Notes under the pieces: model-generated
What the model was told of the DNA's origin: nothing
Database searches by the model: none
What the model saw: only the letters and a program-made list of their open reading frames with translations
Position numbers and translations under genes: made by a program
Origin: Brachyspira murdochii
Lineage (GTDB): Bacteria > Spirochaetota > JAAYUW01
Assembly: GCA_020722965.1 (NCBI GenBank)
Contig: DYJT01000001.1
Coordinates: 108,014-142,243 of the forward strand
DNA: 34,230 bases
Direction of reading: 5' to 3'
In this document: in pieces, positions 7,862-16,362 of the stretch
How positions within the stretch are numbered: the stretch's first letter is position 1
How the letters are laid out: each line of letters opens with the position of its first letter

Positions 7862-9037
7862 ATGAGATATGATTTTAATAGGATAATTGATAGAAAAAAT
7901 ACAGGGTCATTGAAATGGGGTATTTTAAAAAAGGCTTATAATGATGAAACAATAATACCTTTATGGGTTGCAGATATGGACTTTGCTGTGCCAAAGCAGG
8001 TTCAAAAAGCTATTGTTAAAAGAGGAAAACATCCTATTTATGGTTATCCTTTTCGAACAGATGAATATTTTAATTCTTTAATCTACTGGTATCAAAAAAG
8101 ATTTGATTTAAAAATAGATAAGGCAAATGTCTTTTATTCACCAGGAGTTGTTCCGGCCATATATTTAAGTTTATTAGCCTTTACAGAGCCACAAGACGAG
8201 ATAATAGTTCAAACTCCAGTCTATTATCCTTTTTTTCAATCGGTTCAAAACACCAAAAGGAAATTGTTAATTAATAGGTTAAGACTTGAAGACAATAGAT
8301 ATTATATTGATTTTGATAACTTAAAATCGATAGTAACAGAAAAAACTAAAGCAATAATATTCTGCAGTCCACATAATCCTATTGGTAGAGTATGGGATAA
8401 AGAAGAACTGGGACAGCTTATAGATTTTTGTAAACAAAGGGATATCTTAATAATTTCAGATGAAATACATTCAGATTTAATATTATCGGATAAAAGGCAT
8501 ATACCGACGGTTAAGGCTAAAAAGGAAGCTGAAAACATCGTTATTACATTATCAGCACCGAATAAAACATTCAATATCGCAGGTTTAACAAGTGCAAATG
8601 TAATAATTTTTAACAAAAATCTTGCAGAAAAGTATCAAAAAGCTCTTGAAAGTTTAGGCTTAGGCGTTTCAAATGTTTTCAGTGTTGTTGCGCAGATCGA
8701 AGCTTATTATCATGGTGAAAATTGGCTTAATCAGTTAATAGAATATTTAAAAGGCAATTATCAATATTTACAAAAAAGATTAGAAGGGATGAAAAGAATA
8801 AAACTATATCCGATAGAAGCCACATATCTTGCATGGCTTGATTGCAGGCAGATTGGAGATGATGATCAGATCGCCTCATTCTTCTTGAAAGAAGCAAAAC
8901 TTCTATTAAATGAAGGGAGACAATTTGGGGAAGGAGGGGAAGGTTTTATGAGATTAAATTTTGCCACAAGTAGAAAAATACTTAGAATAGCAATGGATAG
9001 ATTAGAAAAAGCATATTTTAATAAATTTAAAGATTAA
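7862..9037 (+). CDS. patB: PatB/MalY-family PLP-dependent C-S lyase (cystathionine beta-lyase-like aminotransferase)
   Basis: Fold-type I PLP enzyme of the MalY/PatB group, which cleaves cystathionine or cysteine C-S bonds to give pyruvate, ammonia and a thiol. The hallmark N-terminus is present: RKNTGSLKWG, then PLWVADMDFAVP, then YGYP. Also seen are the PLP-ring residues in CSPHNPIGRVW, DEIHSDLIL with the PLP-contacting Asp, the Schiff-base Lys in SAPNKTFNIAG, and the C-terminal carboxylate-binding Arg region FMRLNFATSR. Length (391 residues) is normal. It is followed after 17 bases by the YchF-like gene. It could serve methionine or cysteine metabolism or biogenic sulfide release; no sulfur-metabolism neighbours are present to choose between these. 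Confidence 0.9.
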   Translation: MRYDFNRIIDRKNTGSLKWGILKKAYNDETIIPLWVADMDFAVPKQVQKAIVKRGKHPIYGYPFRTDEYFNSLIYWYQKRFDLKIDKANVFYSPGVVPAIYLSLLAFTEPQDEIIVQTPVYYPFFQSVQNTKRKLLINRLRLEDNRYYIDFDNLKSIVTEKTKAIIFCSPHNPIGRVWDKEELGQLIDFCKQRDILIISDEIHSDLILSDKRHIPTVKAKKEAENIVITLSAPNKTFNIAGLTSANVIIFNKNLAEKYQKALESLGLGVSNVFSVVAQIEAYYHGENWLNQLIEYLKGNYQYLQKRLEGMKRIKLYPIEATYLAWLDCRQIGDDDQIASFFLKEAKLLLNEGRQFGEGGEGFMRLNFATSRKILRIAMDRLEKAYFNKFKD

Positions 9038-9054
9038 AACATTAAGGAAATATT

Positions 9055-10116
9055 ATGGAAGTAGCAATTATTGGACAAAAAAATAGTGGTAAATCGCTTT
9101 TGTTTTCAACTCTAACCGAGTTAGAATATCATCAGTTTAATTCCGAAAAGCAAGTTGCAGTAGCGAAAGTTCCAGATCAAAGAGTCGACAATTTGGCAAA
9201 ATTTTTTATGCCTAAAAGCATAGTTCATGCCAGTATTACCTTTATAGATTTTCCCGGTGTGTTAAAAGAAGAATTTTACAGTCCTAAAAGAATAGCAGAA
9301 TATAAAAACGCAGACGCTATGTGCTATCTTATTCCTTATTTTGGAGATGATTCAGAATCAAAAGATGAAAAGGTTGAAATCGAAAAGGAGATAAAAAAAT
9401 TCGAAGAAGAATCTATTATCGCAGATTTAAAAAGCATTGAAACAAGAATAGAAAGTTTAAAAAGGACGATGCAAAAAAGAAAGGTAAAAGAGGATGAATT
9501 AGAATTAAGATTGATGATCAAATTACAAGAACAACTAGAAAAAGGTCTTCCAATAAGAAACCTTCAGATGAATGAAGATGAGAAAAAAATAGCAAGGGGA
9601 TTTTCCTTTCTTACATTAAAACCAATTCTTTATATTATAAATATATCTGAAAAAAGACTACAAGAAATAGAAAAAATCATGGAGGATTTAAAGAATAAAA
9701 TTACTGATAATTACCATAATATTTCTTTTATTTCCTGTAAGGCAGAATATGATTTAATGATGATGAATGTAGAAGATAGAGTTGAATTTTTAAAAGAACT
9801 AAATTTAAAACAGGATGCAAAATCAAGAATATTACAGGAACTTTTTTTTCTACTTGATAGAATCAATTTTTTTACTGTTGGACACGATGAGGTGAAGGCA
9901 TGGCCTATTAAAAAAGGGACAAAGGCAAAAGAGGCAGCAGGTGCAATTCATTCTGATATAGAAAAAGGTTTTATAAGGGCAGAGGTTTATCATTATGATG
10001 ATTGGGAAAAATATAAATCTGAAGATGAATTAAAAAAAGCAAAACTCATTAGATTAGAAATGAAAGATTATGAAGTTAAGGATGGGGATATAATTCATTT
10101 CAGATTCAATAAATAG
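9055..10116 (+). CDS. YchF/Obg-like P-loop NTPase with TGS domain (divergent)
   Basis: The C-terminal third (about residues 270-353) matches the YchF TGS/DUF933 region closely: AWPIKKGTKAKEAAG, IHSDIEKGFIRAEV and VKDGDIIHFRFN. The N-terminal G domain is more altered. G1 is GQKNSGKS (7-14) where YchF has G-L-P-N-V-G-K-S. G3 is DFPG (65-68) rather than D-I-A-G. The usual glycine-rich loop after G3 is absent, replaced by LKEEFYSPKR. The base-specificity motif is INISE, as in the N-x-x-E type that lets YchF bind ATP. A charged helical hairpin lies at about 120-180. At 353 residues it is about 10 shorter than YchF, explained by that loop. YchF proteins bind ribosomes and respond to stress. Whether this is the genome's only YchF or a paralog is unknown. 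Confidence 0.88.
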   Translation: MEVAIIGQKNSGKSLLFSTLTELEYHQFNSEKQVAVAKVPDQRVDNLAKFFMPKSIVHASITFIDFPGVLKEEFYSPKRIAEYKNADAMCYLIPYFGDDSESKDEKVEIEKEIKKFEEESIIADLKSIETRIESLKRTMQKRKVKEDELELRLMIKLQEQLEKGLPIRNLQMNEDEKKIARGFSFLTLKPILYIINISEKRLQEIEKIMEDLKNKITDNYHNISFISCKAEYDLMMMNVEDRVEFLKELNLKQDAKSRILQELFFLLDRINFFTVGHDEVKAWPIKKGTKAKEAAGAIHSDIEKGFIRAEVYHYDDWEKYKSEDELKKAKLIRLEMKDYEVKDGDIIHFRFNK

Positions 10117-10158
10117 ATGTTCAATAGATATTCAATAAAAAATAGATAAAAAATAGAT
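10112..10158. repeat. Four phased AATAGAT repeats
   Basis: AATAGAT starts at 10112, 10123, 10141 and 10152, giving spacings of 11, 18 and 11 bases. The first copy overlaps the YchF-like stop codon. The block lies between two convergent genes. No protein or RNA signal is evident; simple slippage in AT-rich DNA could explain it. Confidence 0.6.
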
Positions 10159-10214
10159 ATTTTATAAATTAAAAATTATATAGATTAAATTTCTTTATTA
10201 AATATTTTTTTTTA

Positions 10215-10257
10215 TTAAATTAAAATTTTTATTAAATTAAATTTTTGTTAAATTAAA
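10215..10257. repeat. Three tandem TTAAATTAAA units at the dapA-like 3' end
   Basis: The 10-mer starts at 10215, 10232 and 10248, a 16-17 base period with T-rich linkers. The last unit contains the stop codon and final codons of the dapA-like gene. It looks like a short imperfect tandem repeat that arose by slippage. Between it and the AATAGAT block nothing else is visible in 10117-10247, and no hairpin terminator was found. Confidence 0.6.
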
Positions 10258-11117
10258 TCTAATTTCTTTAATTGCTCTTCTATCTGTTTTTTAGTGTTAT
10301 CGCTAACTTCTACCAATGGTGGTCTGAGTTCCCCATTGTATAAACCTAGAAGTTTCATAGCATATTTTAATGGTGCTGGGTTACCTTCTAAAAACAAGAC
10401 TTTTATCAATGGGAAAATCTTTAAATGAATTTCGGTAGCTTTTTTTATATTATTTTCATTGAAGTATTGAAACATTTTGACCCATAAATCAGGGATGACA
10501 TTGGAACTGGTGCAGATAACGCCATCCCACCCTATACATAAAGCAGGGAATGTCAATGTATCCTCACCAGACAAAAGGCAAAAATCTTTGTTAAGCAATT
10601 TGACTTTTGTAAATTCATCGAAATCGCTCAAAGCTTCTTTTAAAGCGACAATTTTTTTATTTTCAGAAAGTCTACTTATGGATTCAGCGGTAATTGAAAC
10701 AGAAGTTCTACCAGGAACATTATAGATGATAATAGGGGCATCGGATATTTCTGCTACCGTATTATAATATTCTATAAGTCCGTTTTGCGATGGTTTGTTG
10801 GCAAATGGGGTTATTACAAGGTATCCATCAGGTTTATACTTGTTAGCTATTTTAATCATTTCAATAGAACGTTTGGTTGAATTATGAGCAATACCAAATA
10901 TGACCTTGAAATCAGAACTTTTAAATTTAATCGCTTCCTCCCAGAGAAGATTGCAATCTTCTTGCTCCAATGTAAAAGATTCACCTGTACAACCGCCAAT
11001 AACAATGCCATCAACACCGGCATTTTTTTGTCTTTCAATCAATTCAAAAAATTTCTTAGTATCAATGTTTCCATTAATAAATGGAGTTATTTGTGCAGTT
11101 AAAATTCCTTTAAACAT
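10248..11117 (-). CDS. dapA: DapA-family lyase (dihydrodipicolinate synthase-like) with altered triad
   Basis: TIM-barrel class I aldolase of the DHDPS/N-acetylneuraminate lyase family. Numbered from the ATG at 11117, the Schiff-base Lys is K160 (VALKEAL), the catalytic Tyr is Y132 in IIYNVPGRT, and Arg137 of that motif, which binds substrate carboxylate, is kept. Two other positions differ from true DHDPS. The G-T-T-G-E motif is GGCTGE, putting Cys43 at the E. coli Thr44 site. The T-P-Y-Y-N-K-P-S-Q motif is TPFANKPSQ, putting Ala at the Tyr107 site. I chose ATG 11117 because a GGGGG ribosome-binding run sits just before it; an upstream TTG at 11129 overlaps that run. It is the last gene of the leftward block, after an M20 peptidase that could be DapE-like. 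It is either a DHDPS with altered catalysis or another 2-keto-acid aldolase. Confidence 0.82.
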   Translation of the reverse strand: MFKGILTAQITPFINGNIDTKKFFELIERQKNAGVDGIVIGGCTGESFTLEQEDCNLLWEEAIKFKSSDFKVIFGIAHNSTKRSIEMIKIANKYKPDGYLVITPFANKPSQNGLIEYYNTVAEISDAPIIIYNVPGRTSVSITAESISRLSENKKIVALKEALSDFDEFTKVKLLNKDFCLLSGEDTLTFPALCIGWDGVICTSSNVIPDLWVKMFQYFNENNIKKATEIHLKIFPLIKVLFLEGNPAPLKYAMKLLGLYNGELRPPLVEVSDNTKKQIEEQLKKLDLI

Positions 11118-11147
11118 CCAAACCCCCAAAAATTTATTTTTTATTTT

Positions 11148-12392
11148 TTATTTTAGTGTTGCAAGATAATAAGCGAAAGTTACTGCATCTTTAAGTATAT
11201 ATTCGATAGTGCAGTTTTCATTAGGTTGATGAGCTGTTTCATCGATAGTTGCCCAGACTATAGCAGGGAATCCAGCTTTCCTCAGTAAAGCAGCACAAGT
11301 GCCTCCACCGATACCAACAAGTTTAGGAGTAAATGACCTTGTATCGGTAACTGCTTGTGAAAAGGATTGAACTAGTGGATGATCAACAGATGTCGGCTTG
11401 GGAGCAACATTTTTTTGTAAAAACTCTAAGTTGATTTCTACTCCATGTTTGTTTTCATAGATTTTTGTGATCTGTTTGATTTCAGAAAAAATAGTATCGA
11501 TATCGTATTGAGGTAATATCCTTCCGTCAAAGCAGATGACATCGGTGCCTGGAATAGTATTTACATTTTCAACATTCGAATCTTTTTTCGTTGGCTCGAA
11601 TGTAGAATATGAAGGGATAAAAAGTTCGTTTCTATCTTTATATTTCTCATGGATGAAAGAATCAATTGCGATGGCACATTCCATAGCGGCTCTATGTGAA
11701 TTCTTAGCAAGATTCGGCATGGAAGCGTGAGCCTGTTTTCCTTTTGTCGTCATTTTAAGCCACATTATCGATTTTTCCGCAATTTCGATCTCATTCCCTT
11801 CGGGATTACCAGAATCCGGGACGATAAACCAATCATTTTTGTTAAAGCTATATTTTTCCAGGACATAAGAGATACCGAAATCTGAGCCAGTTTCTTCATC
11901 TGCAACAAACATCAATCCTAGATCATATTTGGGTTTAATGTTTAATTTTTTTAATATTTTTGCAGCAATAATCGAAGCTACCAATGATGAGCCATTATCT
12001 TCCGATCCTCTTCCATATATTTTGCCATTTTTAACAATAGGGGAAAAAGGATCATTATCCCATAATGAAAGATCTCCAGGTGGAACTTTGTCAGTATGAG
12101 TCATCAACCAGATTCTCTTTGAGTGATTTTCTCCATTTATAAGAGCGAGGATATTTGGTCTATAGCCATAGGGAACTTGATTATCAGGGGCTTTAATCTC
12201 AACTATTTCATCTGTACCCAAATTTTTACAAACATCCTTAAGCCAGTTAGCTACTTCGAGTTCTCCGGGGCCACCAGTTTTGGGATTAACAGAATTTATA
12301 GATACAAATTTACTCGATAAATCGATTAATTCCCCTTCAAGTTCTTTTGCAGAATTTCTTATTTTTTCTAAAATCTGATTATTTTCCATCAT
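11148..12392 (-). CDS. M20-family metallopeptidase/deacylase (DapE/ArgE-like)
   Basis: Cytoplasmic di-zinc hydrolase of the M20 family (carboxypeptidase G2, DapE, ArgE, PepV relatives). Visible metal and catalytic motifs, in order, are THTDKVPPGD with the first His and Asp, GRGSEDNGSS with the bridging Asp, the catalytic Glu pair in ADEETGSDFG, VPDSGNP with an Asp ligand, the dimer-domain His in KGKQAHASMP, and the last His in DETAHQPNE. Length (414 residues) is normal. AGGAG precedes two adjacent ATG codons (12392 and 12389); either could be used. It is followed by the DapA-like gene after a 30-base gap, which hints at lysine/diaminopimelate metabolism. The sequence alone does not separate succinyl-DAP desuccinylase from dipeptidase or other deacylases. 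Confidence 0.85.
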   Translation of the reverse strand: MMENNQILEKIRNSAKELEGELIDLSSKFVSINSVNPKTGGPGELEVANWLKDVCKNLGTDEIVEIKAPDNQVPYGYRPNILALINGENHSKRIWLMTHTDKVPPGDLSLWDNDPFSPIVKNGKIYGRGSEDNGSSLVASIIAAKILKKLNIKPKYDLGLMFVADEETGSDFGISYVLEKYSFNKNDWFIVPDSGNPEGNEIEIAEKSIMWLKMTTKGKQAHASMPNLAKNSHRAAMECAIAIDSFIHEKYKDRNELFIPSYSTFEPTKKDSNVENVNTIPGTDVICFDGRILPQYDIDTIFSEIKQITKIYENKHGVEINLEFLQKNVAPKPTSVDHPLVQSFSQAVTDTRSFTPKLVGIGGGTCAALLRKAGFPAIVWATIDETAHQPNENCTIEYILKDAVTFAYYLATLK

Positions 12393-12411
12393 TTTCTCCT
12401 TTTATTTTATT

Positions 12412-13578
12412 TTATTGAATTAATGAACCTAGTTCAAGATCATAATGAAATCTTTTTGGTAGTAATATCTCCTGGGCAGATTCAATGGCATAAGAATCTG
12501 TCATCCCTGCGATATAATCTATGACTGGAGAGTATATTGAATCTTTCTCTTCATCGGAATTATAAAATTGATACATTTTTTTTAAGAAATCTGAAAATCT
12601 AATGGCGAGAAAATTCTTTTCGCTTAGATATTTTTCGAAAGAAAATTTATAATTTGAAAAGATTTCAGATAGATAATCGTAAATAGTCAATATTATTTTA
12701 TTAAAATTCTTTTCGAATATCTTTAACTTTTCATGCAAATATATTTGCTTGTAATTAAATTCTATTAAACTTAAAAAAGCTTCATAAATTCTATCCGAAA
12801 AAGAAATTACACCTGTTTTCAATGATTGATCGATACAATCAGTAACAAGATTGTTTATTATCTGGCTATTTTTTATACCCAGGATATTTTTAATTTCCTC
12901 TGGTATCTGATTTTCGTGTATTAACTTCAATGTCAATGCGTCTTCAATATCTCTACCTACATATGCAATTTTATCTGACATTCTAACAATGCATCCCTCA
13001 TATGTAGAAGGATACTTTGAAATAGCTTTATTTGAACAGGCATCCTCATTTAAATTATTTTCATACGTTGAAGGAATTATTGATTGTTCGAACTTTTCAC
13101 CACAATGATAAAGAATACCATCTAGTACGGCATAGGTGAGATTTAAACCTTTGCCGTAATTTGTAAGTTTTGTAAGTACTCTATATGAATATTTTTCGTG
13201 TGCGAAAGAGTTGTTTTTCATTATCTGATTCGAAATAATCTTTTCACCAAGATGGCCAAAAGGTGGATGTCCAATATCATGTCCAAGTCCTATTGCCCAG
13301 GCAAGCTCTGCATCTAGTTTTAATGCCTTAGCAATCGTCGCAGCAATTGAAGCAACATGAAGACTATGTTCCATTCTTGTGCTGATATGATCATTTCTTG
13401 GTGAAAAAAATACCTGTGTTTTCCCTCTTAACCTTCTGAAAGGATATGAATGAAGTATTGCCGTTAAATCTCTAAAAAAAGAACCTCTGAAATCTTCTTC
13501 TCTTTTATATTGTCGCTTTTCTAAAATAACAGAATTTAATGAGTTGATAAAAATGAATTCATCTTGTTTAGAATTCAT
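12412..13578 (-). CDS. dgt: dGTPase-like HD-domain triphosphohydrolase
   Basis: Deoxynucleoside triphosphate triphosphohydrolase, a family that converts dNTPs to nucleosides plus triphosphate. The N-terminal block PFRRLRGKTQVF is followed by NDHISTRMEHSLHVA with the first HD His, GLGHDIGHPPFGHLGE with the second His-Asp, and RMSDKIAYVGRDIEDA with the downstream Asp ligand. At 388 residues it belongs to the shorter dGTPase-like type rather than the 505-residue E. coli Dgt. It sits 12 bases after rseP and 19 bases before the M20 gene, inside the leftward block. Substrate preference among dNTPs is not readable from sequence. Confidence 0.9.
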   Translation of the reverse strand: MNSKQDEFIFINSLNSVILEKRQYKREEDFRGSFFRDLTAILHSYPFRRLRGKTQVFFSPRNDHISTRMEHSLHVASIAATIAKALKLDAELAWAIGLGHDIGHPPFGHLGEKIISNQIMKNNSFAHEKYSYRVLTKLTNYGKGLNLTYAVLDGILYHCGEKFEQSIIPSTYENNLNEDACSNKAISKYPSTYEGCIVRMSDKIAYVGRDIEDALTLKLIHENQIPEEIKNILGIKNSQIINNLVTDCIDQSLKTGVISFSDRIYEAFLSLIEFNYKQIYLHEKLKIFEKNFNKIILTIYDYLSEIFSNYKFSFEKYLSEKNFLAIRFSDFLKKMYQFYNSDEEKDSIYSPVIDYIAGMTDSYAIESAQEILLPKRFHYDLELGSLIQ

Positions 13579-13590
13579 CTTTACTCCCTA

Positions 13591-14907
13591 TTAAAATAAA
13601 GAACCTATTGAAAATATATCATTAATAATAACAATTACCATTAAAATTAATAATAAAAAGAATCCAACTCCCTGAATCTTAGAAATTAACTTTGGGTTAA
13701 GTTTCTTACCACTTATCATTTCAAAGAGAAAAAACAAGATATATGAGCCATCTGTCGCAGGTATAGGAAGAAGATTTGTTAAACCAAGGACAAGAGTTAA
13801 AAGTGCAAAAAATTCGATGATATTTTTTATCCCTGTTCTTGCAACTTGAGAAGAAAGATAAATTATCTTTATTGGACCAGCAACAGATTGGCTAACATCT
13901 ACCTTTCCAGAAAATAATAATCTAATGCTTTTTAAACTAATCGCCAATGTTTCATAACTTCGAGGGAAAGCATTAATTAAAGATTTAAAAAATGGAAGCC
14001 CTGGATTTTGTCTTATTTCATAGTGAAAAGCAATACCAGGATCGAATTTTTTATCTATAAAGACTTTTTTTGAGACCGTGGAATTATCTTTCTTTTGAAA
14101 TACGAATTCAATATCTTCATAAAGGTGATTTTCTAAAAAGATTGAAATATCGGCTGTAGAAATTACCTCAATTTTATCACCATTATTGGCTATTAAAAGG
14201 CTAAGCAAATCACCTTTACTTAAGCCAAGATCATTAAAAATAGAGTCTTTTTCGATAAATTCTATTTTAGGCTGAATATATTGATATATTCCTATAATAG
14301 ATCTTCCTGTTGATCTTTCTATGTATGGGGTAATTATGAATTCAAGATTTTGTCCATCTCTTGATACTTTTATATTTAATTTTTTACCCATAGCTTGCCC
14401 AACAACCATTTGAATATCTGAAAAGGAATCTATCTTCTTACCATCGATCTCTTTTATAATATCAAAAGATCTTAAACCAGCTTGATATGCAGGTTGATTT
14501 TGAAGATCTTCGGTAATATATATTTGAGGAGGTATAAAGATAGAGGTAGTGGGAATTGTTCCAGCAATTGCAATTAAGATTATTCCAAAAAGGATACTGA
14601 ATAAAACACCACCGAATACTGCTAAAAGTCTTGAGAATGGCTTTTTAGAGTAGAAATCACCTTCTGCCGGGACATAATCATCGGTAATCTGTTCACCTGC
14701 CATCTGACAAAAACCACCAAAAGGGAATATCCCAATCTGATATGTCGTTTCACCCATCTGCTTTTGCCATATTGGTTTTCCCCAGCCAACGGAGAACTTT
14801 ACAACTTTTATTTTAGCTAGTTTAGCAAACACAAAATGCCCAAATTCATGAACTAATATTAGAGTCAAAAAACCAATTATCGCAATAATATAATAAACTA
14901 TTACCAT
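13591..14907 (-). CDS. rseP: Site-2 intramembrane metalloprotease RseP
   Basis: Inner-membrane zinc protease that cuts transmembrane anchors in regulated intramembrane proteolysis and removes signal-peptide remnants. The zinc motif HEFGHF is in the first membrane helix (about residues 20-25). Two PDZ-like regions follow (about 125-200 and 210-290). The third zinc ligand is the Asp in NLLPIPATDGSYI, where relatives have A-L-D-G-G. Three further membrane helices lie at the N- and C-terminal ends. At 438 residues it is typical. Its ATG overlaps the dxr stop by 7 bases (ATGGTAA), the gene order found in many spirochaetes. No anti-sigma factor substrate is encoded here. Confidence 0.94.
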   Translation of the reverse strand: MVIVYYIIAIIGFLTLILVHEFGHFVFAKLAKIKVVKFSVGWGKPIWQKQMGETTYQIGIFPFGGFCQMAGEQITDDYVPAEGDFYSKKPFSRLLAVFGGVLFSILFGIILIAIAGTIPTTSIFIPPQIYITEDLQNQPAYQAGLRSFDIIKEIDGKKIDSFSDIQMVVGQAMGKKLNIKVSRDGQNLEFIITPYIERSTGRSIIGIYQYIQPKIEFIEKDSIFNDLGLSKGDLLSLLIANNGDKIEVISTADISIFLENHLYEDIEFVFQKKDNSTVSKKVFIDKKFDPGIAFHYEIRQNPGLPFFKSLINAFPRSYETLAISLKSIRLLFSGKVDVSQSVAGPIKIIYLSSQVARTGIKNIIEFFALLTLVLGLTNLLPIPATDGSYILFFLFEMISGKKLNPKLISKIQGVGFFLLLILMVIVIINDIFSIGSLF

Positions 14908-16160
14908 TTATCCCCCAATATTTTTTTATTTCTTAAAAAATTAATCGCTTTATTAAAAATTAAATCAGAGATTTTGACAAAATCAAAGTATGAATCTTTA
15001 TTTAAAAAGGAAAATTTTTTTAAAGTGTTTTTATCTGTATCGTTTGTGTAGTTTTTTTTAAATTCATCTGTATCTTTTATGAACAAGGATGAATATGATT
15101 CTATCAGCAATTTTCTTAATTCTACAAAGTTTATCTTGTTTTCAAAAAAAAGATCTTGAAGATAAGAATTAATATGAATTAAAATGGTTCCTGCAAGAAG
15201 CGACTTATCATAGCTATGGATAAATATATTTAAAAATGGATAGGTTTTGTAAATATTTGATATCAGTTCGAAAGAAAATGCATCGTTTTTTATTGGTTTG
15301 GTAGAATATGGTATATCTAAGCCAATACTTTTTAAAAACATATTAATAGGTAGACACATATCAGGATTAGAAATTGCTGCATAATAATAATTATTTATAT
15401 CGCGAATGATAGAATGTACCTGAGATTTTCTATCTATCAGAATTTCTATCATATCTTTAGGGATATCAAATAATGCTTGAGCTTCTATAAATTCAAAAGC
15501 CTTGTTAATGCCGGATGACGAATCTATCGTGATCCTTTTTCCCATATTCCAGTTAGGATGTTTAGTAAATTCATCTGTTTGTAAATCCTCAAGTTCTTTC
15601 TCGGTTTTGTCGTAAACCTTTCCACCAGAAGCGGTGATATATATTTTTGAAATTCTTTCTTTAGGACAAATTTTAAGCAAGGAATAGATTCCATTATGTT
15701 CGCTATCAAGTGGGAAGATTAGATCTCTTTTAAAATCATTGAAAAATTCATGAGAAATTATTATAGATTCTTTATTGGCACATCCACAATAAATATTAAA
15801 ATGTTGAGACAAAAATGTTGGTATAATACCATTTTCACCGATTATTCCATTTATTATAAAATTCTCACTTTTATCTTCTGAATCATAGAGTTGATATAGC
15901 TCCTCGAATGTAGAGAGAATCACGAATTTATAGGATTTATCTTTTAAAAAAGTGAAAACAAGATCTTTGGCTTTTTGTGGTGTAAATATATATTTTACTT
16001 TAAATTTTTCGGCTAAATAAGTTAACTTTTCAATCTGGCTAAAACCTGATATTAATAATATTTCAGGTCTTTTAAATTCATCTAATCTCGAGATCAAATC
16101 CAAGGTAAAACCACCAATTGAACCAGTTGCGCCAAATATAGAGATCTTAGTTTTTCCCAT
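14901..16160 (-). CDS. dxr: 1-deoxy-D-xylulose 5-phosphate reductoisomerase
   Basis: Second enzyme of the MEP isoprenoid pathway: NADPH-dependent conversion of DXP to MEP in the cytoplasm. The NADPH motif GATGSIGGFT is near the N-terminus. Next come CANKESI and PLDSEHNGI with the metal-binding Asp and Glu, then ASGGKVYD with the substrate Ser. HPNWNMGKRITIDSSSGINK keeps the His and the Ser-Asn-Lys of the phosphate site, followed by the final metal Glu in FEFIEA. At 419 residues it is longer than the usual 385-400, mostly in an AT-rich, Asn/Lys-rich C-terminal region. It lies between cdsA and rseP; isoprenoid precursors made here feed UppS in the same block. Confidence 0.94.
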   Translation of the reverse strand: MGKTKISIFGATGSIGGFTLDLISRLDEFKRPEILLISGFSQIEKLTYLAEKFKVKYIFTPQKAKDLVFTFLKDKSYKFVILSTFEELYQLYDSEDKSENFIINGIIGENGIIPTFLSQHFNIYCGCANKESIIISHEFFNDFKRDLIFPLDSEHNGIYSLLKICPKERISKIYITASGGKVYDKTEKELEDLQTDEFTKHPNWNMGKRITIDSSSGINKAFEFIEAQALFDIPKDMIEILIDRKSQVHSIIRDINNYYYAAISNPDMCLPINMFLKSIGLDIPYSTKPIKNDAFSFELISNIYKTYPFLNIFIHSYDKSLLAGTILIHINSYLQDLFFENKINFVELRKLLIESYSSLFIKDTDEFKKNYTNDTDKNTLKKFSFLNKDSYFDFVKISDLIFNKAINFLRNKKILGDKW

Positions 16161-16362
16161 TGTGTTTTTTATAAATTTAAATCCTTACATTTAAATTTTA
16201 AAATATTTTTCAATTCTAATTACTAAAGTTTAATACTTAAAAGTAATTAAAATTTTATAATTTTAAATTTATACTTTTAAATTTTATACTTTTAAAACTA
16301 TTCCATCTACTATATTTTTAATTGTCTTATATAAAACAATTGAATCTTTTTATATTTTCTAT
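16161..16362. other. AT-rich gap between cdsA and dxr with two inverted repeats
   Basis: This is the longest gap in the window and holds no open frame I can support. An inverted repeat TAATTACT/AGTAATTA spans 16217-16249 with a 17-base loop, about 57 bases upstream of dxr. A second, AATTGT/ACAATT, spans 16320-16341 just after the cdsA stop. Copies of ATACTTTTAAA also recur at about 16270-16297. No T run follows either hairpin on the - strand, so they are weak terminator candidates. A promoter for dxr could lie here but none stands out. Confidence 0.5.

Noticed and set aside
10112..10257. Possible CRISPR-like array
   Set aside because: Units are only 7-10 bases, spacers are not unique sequences of even size, and no cas genes are nearby.
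16320..16341. Terminator after cdsA
   Set aside because: The 6-bp AATTGT/ACAATT stem is AT-only and no T run follows on the - strand, so I list it only as an inverted repeat in the gap.
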